Assembly (NCBI GenBank): GCA_963804055.1
Contig: CAWDOU010000005.1
Span: forward strand, 186,001-250,000
Length of the DNA: 64,000 nucleotides
Direction: 5' to 3'
Source: Bog-473 sp963804055
Lineage (GTDB): Bacteria > Actinomycetota > Acidimicrobiia > Acidimicrobiales > RAAP-2
This document shows, piece by piece, positions 25,201 through 33,766 of this stretch. The notes below the pieces were generated by a model, which was not told the DNA's origin, did no database searches, and saw nothing but the letters and a program-made list of their open reading frames with translations. Numbering within the stretch: the first letter of the stretch is position 1; each line of letters opens with the position of its first letter. A program made the translations under genes and the position numbers.

Positions 25201-26391
25201 CTATCGAGCCTTTCTTGTCCTCTTCGAGCGTGACCGCGGATGGGACTTCGGTTCCGGAGCATCCTCGACGATGTCGTCGTTCGCCGCCTTGCCGTTCGTC
25301 GTTCGCTTCCCCGCGGTCGGCTTCCTTCCGTTCGTGGGCCCCCGGCCGTTGCTCTTGGCGCCGTTGCTCTTGGCGCTGCTCTTGGCCGGCGGCAGTGTCG
25401 CCTTGGCTGCCGACGTCCCGTCCGTGGCCGTCGACGTCTTCTTGACCGCCTTCGGAGCGGGTGGTTTCTCCTTCTCCTTCTCCCTGGCCGAGCCGATCTC
25501 GCGCTCGGCAGCGACTGGTGTGACCATCCCGGTGCGGAACATGAATTCCTGCGTCCCGATCCGCATAGCCGATGAGACGACCATGTAAATGGTTGCTCCA
25601 GCGGGCACTCTCAGGTAAATGACCCCGAAAATAATAGGGAAAAACTTCTGCATCTGTTGCATCTGTGGATTCGCCGCAGCTGCTTGAGGATTACGGCTAT
25701 TCATTTGCTTCATTTGGTAGTACTGCAGGAACATTGCAGCACCAATGAGCACCAGGTAGGGGAGGACTAATACTGCTTGGCTCGCACTCCCTGGGAAGGC
25801 ATGATGCGAAAGAGGAAGGGACGACAAATCCATTCCAAACCACCAATGCATTTGGCCATTACTGGCCACCAATGCAGTGTGCATCTGCGAGCTTGTTGGG
25901 ATGTATCTCGGCGACGCGCATCCGGCCTTTGCGAGGCACTTGACTGTGTTGCCCGCGGCGTCCGTATATGACGTTCCCTTCGGCACCACATACGACAACC
26001 CGCGGATGAGCGAGTAGAGGACGATCAGGAAGGGCATCTGCAGGAGGCTCGGGAGGCAGGCCCCGAACGGGCTCGTCCCGTTCTCCTTGTAGAGACGCAT
26101 CATCTCCTGGTTGAGCATCTCCCGGTTCTCCGGGCCCTTGTACTTGGCCTGGAGCTTCTTCATTTCGGGCTGCAGCCGCTGCATCGCCAGCATCGACTTG
26201 GTGCTCTTCACCGTCACCGGCGTGAGGGCGAGCATGATGATGATCGTCAGCCCGGTGATGGCGAACCCGTAGTTGGGCCAGACGGCGTAGAGGCCGGCCA
26301 GAATGAGGCCGAAGAGCTCGAAGAGCGGGTGGAAGATCTCCCCGACCAGCTTGAACAGGGAATTCTCCGCCAGAACGGGGTGGATCAGCAC
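25201..26391 (-). CDS. yidC: Membrane protein insertase YidC
   Basis: 396 residues from GTG 26391. Membrane segments are visible at about 15-38, 42-60, 108-130, 200-225 and 250-275. The hydrophilic-groove arginine is probably that in VTVKSTKSMLAMQRLQPEMK or just before it; the core QAKYKGPENREMLNQEMMRL is typical. The C-terminal 110 residues are Lys/Ala/Pro-rich and probably bind the ribosome. It overlaps yidD by seven bases. By my count 25561-25980 is only about 53% GC, far below the rest of the region, although the protein sequence is uninterrupted. Confidence 0.95.
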   Translation of the reverse strand: MLIHPVLAENSLFKLVGEIFHPLFELFGLILAGLYAVWPNYGFAITGLTIIIMLALTPVTVKSTKSMLAMQRLQPEMKKLQAKYKGPENREMLNQEMMRLYKENGTSPFGACLPSLLQMPFLIVLYSLIRGLSYVVPKGTSYTDAAGNTVKCLAKAGCASPRYIPTSSQMHTALVASNGQMHWWFGMDLSSLPLSHHAFPGSASQAVLVLPYLVLIGAAMFLQYYQMKQMNSRNPQAAAANPQMQQMQKFFPIIFGVIYLRVPAGATIYMVVSSAMRIGTQEFMFRTGMVTPVAAEREIGSAREKEKEKPPAPKAVKKTSTATDGTSAAKATLPPAKSSAKSNGAKSNGRGPTNGRKPTAGKRTTNGKAANDDIVEDAPEPKSHPRSRSKRTRKAR

Positions 26392-26660
26392 GGATGGCTC
26401 CGATCATGGGCATGGACGCGCACCGGGACCAGGTCCACACCGTGGGGCCCGAAAGGCCGGCAGCGCAGCAGGCGGCGGGCGCTCAGCGCGAGGCCGCGCC
26501 AGAAGCCGTGGACGGTGAAGGCCTCCACGGCGTACGAGGAGCAGCTCGGGTAGAAGCGGCAGGGCGAGATGCGGCCGGACGCCGCACCCTGATAGGCGGT
26601 GACGAGCGCCACCGCCACCCGAACGGGGACGCTCTGCCGGGTCTCGATGCCGCCGCTCAT
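26385..26660 (-). CDS. yidD: Membrane protein insertion efficiency factor YidD
   Basis: 91 residues. The diagnostic core is VALVTAYQGAASGRISPCRF followed by YPSCSSYAVEAFTVHGFWRG, with the two conserved cysteines. YidD helps membrane protein insertion by an unclear mechanism. It overlaps rnpA by four bases and yidC by seven, so three genes are coupled. Confidence 0.95.
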   Translation of the reverse strand: MSGGIETRQSVPVRVAVALVTAYQGAASGRISPCRFYPSCSSYAVEAFTVHGFWRGLALSARRLLRCRPFGPHGVDLVPVRVHAHDRSHPC

Positions 26661-27016
26661 GCGGGCACCCGGCTCCGCCCGGCCTTCGCCAGGGCCCGGG
26701 CGACGTCGTGGCGGAGCGTCGAGGGGTCCGTCGAGGCCGCCGACGGCTCGAGCCGCACCAGATAGGCCCCGCGGGGCAGGGTCGGCGCCGCAGCCTCGAC
26801 GACCGCCCGGGTGCGCCGGCGCAGGGAGTTCCGCACCACGGCGCCACCGCAGTGGCGCCCAATTGCGTACGCCACCTGGGGAAACACATCGCGATCGTCG
26901 GCCGCAGCCGGTACGAACGTCACCCGCACCGGGCCGCTGGCCCCACGTGCCCGTGAGCGTTGCAGCTCGGCGAACGCCGCGCGGCGGGTGATGCGTCCGA
27001 CCGTCCGTGCAGGCAC
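26657..27016 (-). CDS. rnpA: Ribonuclease P protein component
   Basis: 119 residues from GTG 27016, nine bases after the rpmH stop. The RNase P signature AIGRHCGGAVVRNSLRRRTRAVV (shown here in part: GGAVVRNSLRRRTR, about 56-75) is intact. It binds the M1 RNA and pre-tRNA leader. The RNA component gene is not in the window. Confidence 0.93.
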   Translation of the reverse strand: MPARTVGRITRRAAFAELQRSRARGASGPVRVTFVPAAADDRDVFPQVAYAIGRHCGGAVVRNSLRRRTRAVVEAAAPTLPRGAYLVRLEPSAASTDPSTLRHDVARALAKAGRSRVPA

Positions 27017-27025
27017 CGAAGGCCT

Positions 27026-27160
27026 TCAGACGGTGAGACGGTGGCGCCCCTTGAGCCGCCGTGACTTCAAGATGGCCCGCCCCGCCCGCGTGGACATGCG
27101 CTTGCGGAACCCGTGGGTGCGAGCCCGTTTCCGGGTGTTCGGTTGATAAGTGCGCTTCAC
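27026..27160 (-). CDS. rpmH: 50S ribosomal protein L34
   Basis: 44 residues from GTG 27160. Reading the minus strand gives KRTYQPNTRKRARTHGFRKR, then MSTRAGRAILKSRRLKGRHR and LTV before the stop, which is standard L34. It is the first gene of the leftward rpmH-rnpA-yidD-yidC-jag-rsmG series and lies across a 246-bp gap from dnaA. Confidence 0.97.
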   Translation of the reverse strand: MKRTYQPNTRKRARTHGFRKRMSTRAGRAILKSRRLKGRHRLTV

Positions 27161-27406
27161 GTCAATTCAGCCTTTCGCGACGGCCGTACGGCATTCCGGA
27201 GCCGGTACGTCGCAGGTTCCATGCCTCGGCCTTCGAGTCGATTCCGGCCGGCGGCGGCGAGTCCTCCCATGTTAGGCGCGATTTGCCGATGGCCTCTAGT
27301 CGCACCGCCCGGCACGGTGTACGTTCATCCGATTACCCGTACCGAGGATCGTTCCGAACATGTTGGCTGGACGCCGAGGGGGGAGAAGGGGCGTTCGGGA
27401 CTCGCG
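27161..27406. promoter_or_regulatory. rpmH-dnaA intergenic region
   Basis: This 246-bp gap between divergent rpmH and dnaA must hold both promoters. I see no perfect DnaA box in it; GTTGATAAG at 27142 lies inside rpmH. An in-frame extension of dnaA reads across the gap but has no family resemblance. Confidence 0.5.
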
Positions 27407-28795
27407 GTGACCCAGGCAGGAGATCTTTGGACACGGTGCACGGGGTCTCTGCGCGACCAGGTGTCGGAGAGCACGTGGCAACTCTGGCTCTCGGGCATTG
27501 AGCCCGTGACCTACGCCGACGGCGAATTCGTGCTGTCCGTCCCCAATGGGCTCATCCGGGAGCGGGTGGAATCCCGCTACCTGCCCATGATTGAGGACAC
27601 CCTGGCCAACGAGGTGGGAGCGCCCGTCCGCGGCCGCCTCGAGGTCCAAGAGCCCGAACCGGCGGCGCAACCCGCCGAACCGACCACCGAGCAGGTCTTC
27701 GGGCTGCCGCCCGAGCCCGAGCCCCAGCCGGCTCCGGCCGCCCGGGCCGGGCGCGAGTCGCCGGCGGTCCAGCTGGACACCAAGTTCACCTTCGAGACCT
27801 TCGTCGCCGCGTCCTCGAACCGCCTGGCCCACGCCGCCGCCCAGGCCGTGGCGGAAACGCCCGGCCGTTCCTACAACCCCCTGTTCATTTACGGCGACTC
27901 CGGCCTGGGCAAGACCCACCTGCTCCACGCCATCGGCAACTACGTCACCGAGAACTACCCCCGCCGCAAGGTCCTCTACGTCACGACCGAGACCTTCATG
28001 AACGACTTCGTCGACTCCCTCCGGACCTCGACCACCCTGACCTTCAAGCGCCGCTACAGGGACTGTGACGTCCTCCTCATCGACGACGTCCAGTTCATGG
28101 AGCGCAAAGAGGGCCTCCAGGAGGAGTTCTTCCACACCTACAACGACCTCAAGGGCGCGTCCAAACAGATCGTCCTGACCTCGGACCGGCCCCCCAAGTC
28201 GATCGAGACGCTCGAGGACCGCCTGCGCAGCCGTTTCCTCTCGGGCCTCATCACCGAGATCGACCCCCCGGACCTCGAGACCCGCCTGGCCATCCTGCGC
28301 GCCAAATCCCTCAGCGAGCACCAGGAGGTCCCTGACGACGTCCTCGAGTTCATCGCCTCCCACGTCAAGGACAACATCCGTGAGCTGGAAGGCGCCCTGA
28401 CCCGCATCTGTGCCTTCGCCAACCTCAACAAGGAGCCCATCTCCCTGGCACAGGCCGAGAAGGTGCTCTCGGACCTGGTCCAGGCCGGGGAGCCCCGGCG
28501 TATCACGCCACAGATGATCCTCGACGCCACCTCGGCGAGTTACGGCTTCTCGGTCGACGCCATCTGTGGCCCGAGCCGTACCCGACCGCTCGTCACGGCG
28601 CGACAGGTCGCCATGTACCTGACCAGGGAGCTCACGGACTACAGCTATCCGGCCATCGGCCGCGTCTTCGGGAAGCGGGACCACACCACGGTCATCCACG
28701 CCGTGGACAAGATCGCCGGCCAGATGCAGGAGCGGCGCCAGATCTACGAGCAGGTCACCGAACTGATCCAGAAGATCCGTGCCGGCTCGGCCTGA
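27407..28795 (+). CDS. dnaA: Chromosomal replication initiator protein DnaA
   Basis: 462 residues from GTG 27407; the frame is open further upstream but domain I starts at TQAGDLWTRCTGSLRDQVSE. Domain I is about 1-85, followed by a Pro/Glu-rich domain II. The AAA+ domain has Walker A FIYGDSGLGKTHLLHA (about 160-175) and Walker B LLIDDVQFM. The C-terminal DNA-binding signature includes RPLVTARQVAMYLTRELTDY and FGKRDHTTVIHA. It melts oriC and loads the helicase. The GGGAGAAGGGG upstream is a distant ribosome site. Confidence 0.95.
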   Translation: MTQAGDLWTRCTGSLRDQVSESTWQLWLSGIEPVTYADGEFVLSVPNGLIRERVESRYLPMIEDTLANEVGAPVRGRLEVQEPEPAAQPAEPTTEQVFGLPPEPEPQPAPAARAGRESPAVQLDTKFTFETFVAASSNRLAHAAAQAVAETPGRSYNPLFIYGDSGLGKTHLLHAIGNYVTENYPRRKVLYVTTETFMNDFVDSLRTSTTLTFKRRYRDCDVLLIDDVQFMERKEGLQEEFFHTYNDLKGASKQIVLTSDRPPKSIETLEDRLRSRFLSGLITEIDPPDLETRLAILRAKSLSEHQEVPDDVLEFIASHVKDNIRELEGALTRICAFANLNKEPISLAQAEKVLSDLVQAGEPRRITPQMILDATSASYGFSVDAICGPSRTRPLVTARQVAMYLTRELTDYSYPAIGRVFGKRDHTTVIHAVDKIAGQMQERRQIYEQVTELIQKIRAGSA

Positions 28796-29095
28796 CGCGA
28801 CCACCCAACCACGCGACGCCGGGCATCTTGTGACTTGCCGGGGGCAAAGGCTGTGGAGGGACCCTTCCACCACTGGGGACGAAGGGGCGCGTTGTCCCCA
28901 AGCAGGCCCGGGGGCTCCCGCGCGTAGCATCAGACCCGCGTCCGACCCACAACCCCATGGGGACACCAACACCGGGCCCGACCAGGGTCGGGGTCCTGTC
29001 ATCCACAATCCACACCCCTTATTACCTCTACCAACCTCATATACCTCTCCCTCCACGATGAAGGACTGGGAAAACTCCCGAAAGGACTGGCGTCG
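28796..29095. promoter_or_regulatory. oriC: Probable oriC (dnaA-dnaN intergenic region)
   Basis: This 300-bp gap has TCATCCACA at 28999-29007 (one mismatch to TTATCCACA), TTGTCCCCA at 28892-28900 (one mismatch to the actinobacterial TTGTCCACA), and an AT-richer stretch at 29017-29050 (TTATTACCTCTACCAACCTC in part). Gene direction also diverges about this core: minus-strand genes lie to the left, plus-strand genes to the right. Most boxes are degenerate, so the exact origin is not proven; the dnaN promoter must also be here. Confidence 0.55.
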
Positions 29096-30214
29096 GTGAA
29101 GTTCAGATCCGAGCGCGATGCACTCGTCGAGATGCTGGCCACGGCAAGTCGTGCCGTGGGAGGACGAGGCGGCTCCTCCCCGGTGCTCTTGGGCCTCCTG
29201 CTGACCTGCAACGGCAACTCGTTGACGGTGACGGGAACCGACCTCGACCTTACGATCCAGGTCACCGGTGAGGTCATCGGGATCGACGACGGGAGCTGTG
29301 TGATTCCGGCGCGGCTCTCGACCGACATCGTGCGCCGGCTCGAGCCCGGAGCCGTCACGTTTGCCGATCAGGGCGATCACCTCACGATCAGCGCGGCGCG
29401 CTCGACGTTCAAACTCCACACCTACCCCGTCGTGGAGTTTCCGCCGGTGGGCAAGACGGACGAGCCCACGACGCAGCTGTCCGAGACCGCGCTCGGAGAA
29501 GCAGTCCGTCAGGTCGTCCGGGCCGCGTCACACGACGACGGCCGGCCGCTCCTGACGGGCGTCCTGGTCTCCCGTGTCGACGGATCCATCCGCATGGTGG
29601 CGACCGACTCGTATCGCATGGCCATGCGCGACCTGCCCGGCTCCGAGACGATTCCGGGCGAGGAGGATCTCCTGGTGCCGGCCAGGGCCCTGTCCGAGCT
29701 CCAACGCCTGCCGACGGGAACCATCTCGGAAGGGTCGGAGACCAACCGCGTCGGGGTCGCAGCCAACAGCAACGAGATCACTTTTTGGCAGGGAAACGTC
29801 CAGATCAGCACCCGGCTGCTGGAAGGGCGGTACCCGGACTACAAGCAGCTCATCCCGGATCACTACCCGAACACCCTGCATCTCGGGAAGGAGAGCTTTC
29901 TCTCCGCCCTGCGCCGGGTCCAGCTACTGGTGCGCGACAACACGACACCGGTGCGCCTGTCGATGCGCCAAGGAGGCGTGGATCTGAGCGTGCAGAGCCA
30001 GGACGTGGGCGACGCCGCGGAGGCGGTCGATGGGGACTATTCGGGCGAGGATCTCGTGATCGCCTTCAACCCGTCGTATCTGATCGACGGTGTCGAAGCG
30101 GTCGCCGGTGACGAGGTCATCGTCGAGACGGCCGATGCCTCGCGCGCGGCCACGGTGCGCGGCGCAGAGGATCAGGAGTTCCGCTACCTCCTGATGCCGG
30201 TCCGGGTCTCCTGA
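29096..30214 (+). CDS. dnaN: DNA polymerase III beta subunit (sliding clamp)
   Basis: 372 residues, the usual length, from GTG 29096. Three clamp domains: KFRSERDALVEMLATASRAV opening, the middle domain with EGRYPDYKQLIPDHYPNTLH, and the C-terminal YLLMPVRVS end, a variant of the usual MPMRL tail near the peptide-binding pocket. It holds polymerase on DNA. It lies 17 bp before recF. Confidence 0.97.
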   Translation: MKFRSERDALVEMLATASRAVGGRGGSSPVLLGLLLTCNGNSLTVTGTDLDLTIQVTGEVIGIDDGSCVIPARLSTDIVRRLEPGAVTFADQGDHLTISAARSTFKLHTYPVVEFPPVGKTDEPTTQLSETALGEAVRQVVRAASHDDGRPLLTGVLVSRVDGSIRMVATDSYRMAMRDLPGSETIPGEEDLLVPARALSELQRLPTGTISEGSETNRVGVAANSNEITFWQGNVQISTRLLEGRYPDYKQLIPDHYPNTLHLGKESFLSALRRVQLLVRDNTTPVRLSMRQGGVDLSVQSQDVGDAAEAVDGDYSGEDLVIAFNPSYLIDGVEAVAGDEVIVETADASRAATVRGAEDQEFRYLLMPVRVS

Positions 30215-30230
30215 GCGGCCCGCGGTCGCG

Positions 30231-31310
30231 GTGAGCGTCCGGCACCTGGAGCTGGCCGACTTTCGTCTCTTCCACACGGCGCACATCGACCTCGAGCCCG
30301 AAGGAACGACGGTCATCACGGGGCCCAACGGCACGGGCAAGACGAGTGTCCTCGAAGCACTGGCCTACCTGGGTACCCGCCGCTCGTTCCGGGGCGCGCC
30401 TCCCGAGGCGATGGTGCGCACCGGAGCAGAGAGCGCCGTCGTGCGGGCCGAGCTCGAAGGGCGTGACAGCCCTACCCTCGTCGAGGCACAGATCCTGCAG
30501 GGGGGGCGGAGCCGGATCAGGGTGAACCGCAAGTCGGTCAGCGGCCGCCGGGAGCTGGGGGCGGCGGCACCGTGCACGGTCTTCTCCCCCGAGGACCTGA
30601 CCATCGTGAGCGGCGGCCCCAAAGGCCGGCGCGACGTCCTCGACGACGCTTTGGCGGTCCTCGACGCGGAGGGGGCGCGGGCGGCGGACGAGGCCGAGCG
30701 GATCCTTCGGCAGCGCGCGGCACTGCTGCGGCAGTCGGGTGGCCGGGCCGCCGAAGAGGTCGCGGCGACACTCGACGTATGGGATCAACGGCTGGCCGAC
30801 GCCGGCAAAGTGCTGGCGGCGGCCCGGGAGCGCCTGGTGGTTGACCTCGATCCACTGGTGGCATCGGCCTACGGCCATCTCGCCGGCGCCGGCGACGAAA
30901 TTCTGACGGTGCAGCGCTATGTGCGGAGCTGGGACGGCGACCTGCTCGACGCCCTGGCCGCCTCCCGCCGCGATGACCTGCGCCGGGGCGTCAACACGGT
31001 GGGCCCCCACCGCGACGACCTGCTGCTCGAGATCGACGGGCGGGAGGCCCGGACCCACGCCTCACAAGGGGAGCAGCGGTGCCTGGCCCTGGCGCTCCGT
31101 CTGGGGGTGCACCGGCTCATCCGGGCCAGGACCACACTGATCCCGACGCTGCTGCTCGACGACGTCTTCTCCGAGCTCGACCCGGCCCGCAGCAAGGCCC
31201 TGGTGGCCGAGCTCCCCACGGGACAATCGATCCTCACGACCGCAGCGCCGCTGCCGGAAGGCATTGAGGTGGCCCGGTTGCTTCCTGTACGGAGCCTGGG
31301 TGCCGCATGA
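30231..31310 (+). CDS. recF: DNA replication and repair protein RecF
   Basis: 359 residues from GTG 30231. Walker A TVITGPNGTGKTSVLEALAY (about 26-45), the ABC signature region SQGEQRCLALALRLG (about 275-289) and Walker B TLLLDDVFSELDPARSKAL are intact. RecF helps load RecA at gaps. Its end overlaps the DUF721 gene (ATGA). Confidence 0.95.
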   Translation: MSVRHLELADFRLFHTAHIDLEPEGTTVITGPNGTGKTSVLEALAYLGTRRSFRGAPPEAMVRTGAESAVVRAELEGRDSPTLVEAQILQGGRSRIRVNRKSVSGRRELGAAAPCTVFSPEDLTIVSGGPKGRRDVLDDALAVLDAEGARAADEAERILRQRAALLRQSGGRAAEEVAATLDVWDQRLADAGKVLAAARERLVVDLDPLVASAYGHLAGAGDEILTVQRYVRSWDGDLLDALAASRRDDLRRGVNTVGPHRDDLLLEIDGREARTHASQGEQRCLALALRLGVHRLIRARTTLIPTLLLDDVFSELDPARSKALVAELPTGQSILTTAAPLPEGIEVARLLPVRSLGAA

Positions 31311-31621
31311 CGCGCCGGCGTCAGGACAGCGGCCCCCGGCGTGTCGGCGAGTCCATGCCGCGGCTGCTGGGTCGGTTGGGCTCGGCACCGACGCCCGCCG
31401 TCATGGAGGCGGTGTTCACGCGCTGGGAGGAGCTGGTCGGGAGCGAGCTCGGCGGACATCTGAGACCACAGCGTGTGGACGGCCGGGTACTGGTCGTGGC
31501 TGTCGAGCACCCGGCCTGGGCCACCCGCGCCCGCATGGAATCGGGCCAGATCCTGGCCCGCCTGCGAGAGCTGGGGGAGACGTCCATCGACCGCTTGGAG
31601 GTGGTCGTCGAACGCGCCTGA
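31307..31621 (+). CDS. dciA: DciA-like helicase loader (DUF721)
   Basis: 104 residues; the ATG overlaps the recF TGA. The family pattern is visible: VMEAVFTRWEELVGSELGGH, then RPQRVDGRVLVVAVEHPAWATRARMES and ILARLREL. DUF721 proteins near dnaA/recF/gyrB act as DnaB loaders in bacteria without DnaC, and no DnaC is seen here. In mycobacteria the gene is at the same place (Rv0004). Confidence 0.85.
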   Translation: MTRRRQDSGPRRVGESMPRLLGRLGSAPTPAVMEAVFTRWEELVGSELGGHLRPQRVDGRVLVVAVEHPAWATRARMESGQILARLRELGETSIDRLEVVVERA

Positions 31622-31775
31622 TTGACACATCGGTGGCGGCTCCGAAGACCGTTCAGAAGTGCCGAATTGGAGCCGCTGTCGGGTAGAATGGTGCGTTCGC
31701 ATCGAAAGGCCGGATGTCACCGTTTCGGGGATTCGATTCGCACCGCGAAAACCTCAGTTCTGAAAGGGCGCGCCT

Positions 31776-33740
31776 GTGGCAGTGAAGGTTGACGAGAGAC
31801 CAGGTGAGACCGGTGCGTCCTACACCGAGGACGACATCACGATCCTCGAGGGGCTCGAAGCGGTACGCAAGCGCCCCGGCATGTACATCGGGTCGACCGG
31901 ACCGACCGGGCTGCACCACCTGGTGTGGGAGGTCGTCGACAACTCGGTGGACGAGGCGATGGCCGGGCGCGCCACCCGGATCGACGTCACGATATTGGCC
32001 AACGGGGGCGTCCGGGTCAGCGACGACGGGGCAGGGATCCCGGTTGGCCCACACCCCAAGTACCCCAAGCAGTCGACGGCCGAGATCGTCCTGACCACCC
32101 TGCACGCCGGAGGAAAGTTCGGCGGCAAGGGCTACCAGGTCTCCGGCGGCCTGCACGGCGTCGGGATCTCCGTCGTGAACGCGCTCTCCACCCGGCTGGT
32201 GCTCGAGGTGGACAGGGACGGCCAGCACTGGGAGGCCGAGTTCGAAAAGGGCGGAAAGGTCAAGCAGAAGGTCAAGGCCGTGGGCCCGGCACCGAAGGAC
32301 AAGTCCACCGGGGAATTCCGTACGGGCACCACCGTCACCTTCTGGCCTGACAGCACGGTCTTCGAAGAGACGGAGTTCCGGGCCCAGACGATCGTCGAGC
32401 GCATGCAGATCATGGCGTTCTTGAACAAGGGTCTCGAGATCCGCTTCGTCGACGAACGGACCGACCCCGTGACCAAGACGACCTACCGGTACAACGGCGG
32501 CATCGTCGACTTCGTCAAGCATCTCAACGCCTCCAAGGAGTCGCTCTTCCGCAAGGTGGCCTCCTTCGAGCAGGCGGAGGAGGGGCAAGAGGTCGAAATC
32601 GCGCTGCAGTGGAACGCCGGCTACCACGAGTCGATCCACTCCTTCGCCAACGGCATCTCCACCATTGAGGGCGGCATGCATGTCGAAGGGTTCTCGAAGT
32701 CGTTGACCAACGTCGTCAACCGCTACGCCCGGGCCCGCAACATCCTCAAGGAGAAGGAGGAGAACCTCAAGGGGGAGGACATCCGGGAAGGCCTCACAGC
32801 GATCGTCTCGGTGCGCCTCCGCGACCCCCAATTCGAGGGGCAGACCAAGTCCAAGCTGGGGAACACGTCCATCCGGTCGCTGACCGAGCGGACGACGAAC
32901 CAGAAGCTGACGGAATGGCTCGAGGAGAACCCGCGCGAGGCCAGTCAGATCGTGAACAAGTCCCTGCAGGCCGCGCGCGCCCGGCTGGCGGCCCAGGGTG
33001 CGCGCGACCTCACGCGGCGGAAGTCGGCGCTGGACGGGGCCGGCCTGCCCGGCAAGCTGGCGGACTGCTCGTCACGCGACCCGCGGGAATCAGAGCTCTT
33101 CATCGTCGAGGGCAACTCTGCCGGCGGCTCGGCCAAGGATGCCCGCAACCCGCACACGCAGGCCATCCTGCCCATCCGGGGCAAGATCCTCAACGTCGAG
33201 CGGGCCCGGATCGACAAGATGCTCAAGAACGCGGAGATCCAGGCACTCATTTCCGCCATCGGCGCAGGACTCGCCGAGGAGTTCGACGTCGAGAAGATCC
33301 GCTACCACAAGGTGATCCTGCTGGCCGACGCCGATGTGGACGGCAGCCACATTCGAACGCTGCTCCTGACCTTCTTCTACCGTCAGATGAAGCCGCTCGT
33401 GGAGGGAGGCTTCGTCTACGTGGCGCAGCCGCCGCTCTACTCGACGCTGGTGGGCAAGGAGAAGATCTATCTCAAGGACGAAGCGGCCCGCGCCGCCTTC
33501 CTGGCTGAGCACCCGGACCACAAGCACGACTTCAACCGGCTGAAGGGCCTCGGTGAGATGGACTACGCCGAGCTACGCGATACGACGATGGATCCGGGCA
33601 AGCGGTCGTTGCTCCAGATCAACGTCGAACAGGCGGCCACGGCGGACGAGGTTTGTTCGATCCTCATGGGTGACGACGTGGAGCTGCGGCGCCACTTCAT
33701 CCAGACCAATGCCAAAGACGTCCGTTTCCTCGACATCTGA
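31776..33740 (+). CDS. gyrB: DNA gyrase subunit B
   Basis: 654 residues from GTG 31776. GHKL ATPase: RKRPGMYIGSTGPTGLHHLV, VDNSVDEAMAG and GLHGVGISVVNALS. The TOPRIM domain has FIVEGNSAGGSAKDA (most actinobacteria have EGDSAGG) and the metal pair in LADADVDGSHIRTLLLTF. The C-terminus has NRLKGLGEMDYAEL. A possible -10, TAGAAT at 31684-31689, lies in the 154-bp leader. gyrA follows after 26 bp. Confidence 0.97.
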   Translation: MAVKVDERPGETGASYTEDDITILEGLEAVRKRPGMYIGSTGPTGLHHLVWEVVDNSVDEAMAGRATRIDVTILANGGVRVSDDGAGIPVGPHPKYPKQSTAEIVLTTLHAGGKFGGKGYQVSGGLHGVGISVVNALSTRLVLEVDRDGQHWEAEFEKGGKVKQKVKAVGPAPKDKSTGEFRTGTTVTFWPDSTVFEETEFRAQTIVERMQIMAFLNKGLEIRFVDERTDPVTKTTYRYNGGIVDFVKHLNASKESLFRKVASFEQAEEGQEVEIALQWNAGYHESIHSFANGISTIEGGMHVEGFSKSLTNVVNRYARARNILKEKEENLKGEDIREGLTAIVSVRLRDPQFEGQTKSKLGNTSIRSLTERTTNQKLTEWLEENPREASQIVNKSLQAARARLAAQGARDLTRRKSALDGAGLPGKLADCSSRDPRESELFIVEGNSAGGSAKDARNPHTQAILPIRGKILNVERARIDKMLKNAEIQALISAIGAGLAEEFDVEKIRYHKVILLADADVDGSHIRTLLLTFFYRQMKPLVEGGFVYVAQPPLYSTLVGKEKIYLKDEAARAAFLAEHPDHKHDFNRLKGLGEMDYAELRDTTMDPGKRSLLQINVEQAATADEVCSILMGDDVELRRHFIQTNAKDVRFLDI

Positions 33741-33766
33741 GCGGCCGGACCGGAAGTAGGGAGCAC

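Noticed and set aside
27296..29419. Long minus-strand open frame opposite dnaA
   Set aside because: Antisense of a conserved gene and crosses the dnaA-dnaN gap without a start signal.
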